A stretch of DNA of 6,481 nucleotides, taken from positions 1 to 6,481 of the forward strand of contig DUEQ01000155.1 in assembly GCA_011192085.1 (NCBI GenBank), written 5' to 3'. Position 1 is the first letter of the stretch. Each line of letters starts with the position of its first letter. A program made the translations under genes and the position numbers. Shown piece after piece: positions 6,457 to 6,481 of the stretch. The stretch is from Caldilineae bacterium. GTDB taxonomy: Bacteria; Chloroflexota; Anaerolineae; J102. The notes beneath the pieces are model-generated. The model was given only the letters and a program-made list of their open reading frames with translations. It was not told the origin of the DNA and did not search any database.

Positions 6457-6481
6457 AGAGTTTCATTGCTCCGTTGAAAAA

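Noticed and set aside
5752..6477. Plus-strand 241-codon open frame opposite yebC
   Set aside because: The YebC frame has full family signatures; the antisense frame is a compositional shadow rich in His, Leu and Gln.

Overview
The window looks like a chromosomal fragment from a high-GC, non-proteobacterial bacterium. Three things suggest Chloroflexota (Anaerolineae or a relative): a short 331-residue PiT transporter paired with a DUF47 protein, a tight yebC-ruvC-ruvA cluster with no ruvB beside it, and a DNA polymerase X remnant next to ruvA. This placement rests on gene content and style and was not tested by a search. Nothing in the window looks like a phage, transposon, CRISPR array or RNA gene.

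The left part (82-2638) is on the plus strand. It holds a PiT-family phosphate permease, a DUF47/PhoU-like partner after a 135-base gap, and, one base after the DUF47 stop, a methyltransferase-like protein with an N-terminal zinc ribbon. The first two form a familiar low-affinity phosphate uptake module. The methyltransferase is probably co-transcribed, but its substrate cannot be inferred.

The right part (2686-6456) is on the minus strand and converges on the left part across a 47-base gap. Read in its own direction it runs yebC (translation/transcription factor), ruvC (Holliday junction resolvase), ruvA (junction-binding subunit), a 5'-truncated remnant of a PHP-domain/PolX gene, and a large lipoprotein. 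yebC and ruvC overlap by four bases (GTGA), and ruvC and ruvA are 7 bases apart, so these three look like one operon for recombination and translation upkeep. The PolX remnant keeps only about the last 69 codons and ends in an ATGA overlap just before the lipoprotein start.

The lipoprotein resembles a clan GH-A (TIM-barrel) glycoside hydrolase followed by a beta-rich C-terminal domain. It keeps the likely acid/base glutamate, but the expected nucleophile glutamate appears to be glycine, and two acidic calcium-type loops precede the acid/base strand. The lipoprotein and the PolX remnant are the two most interesting items. I see no convincing new multi-gene system.
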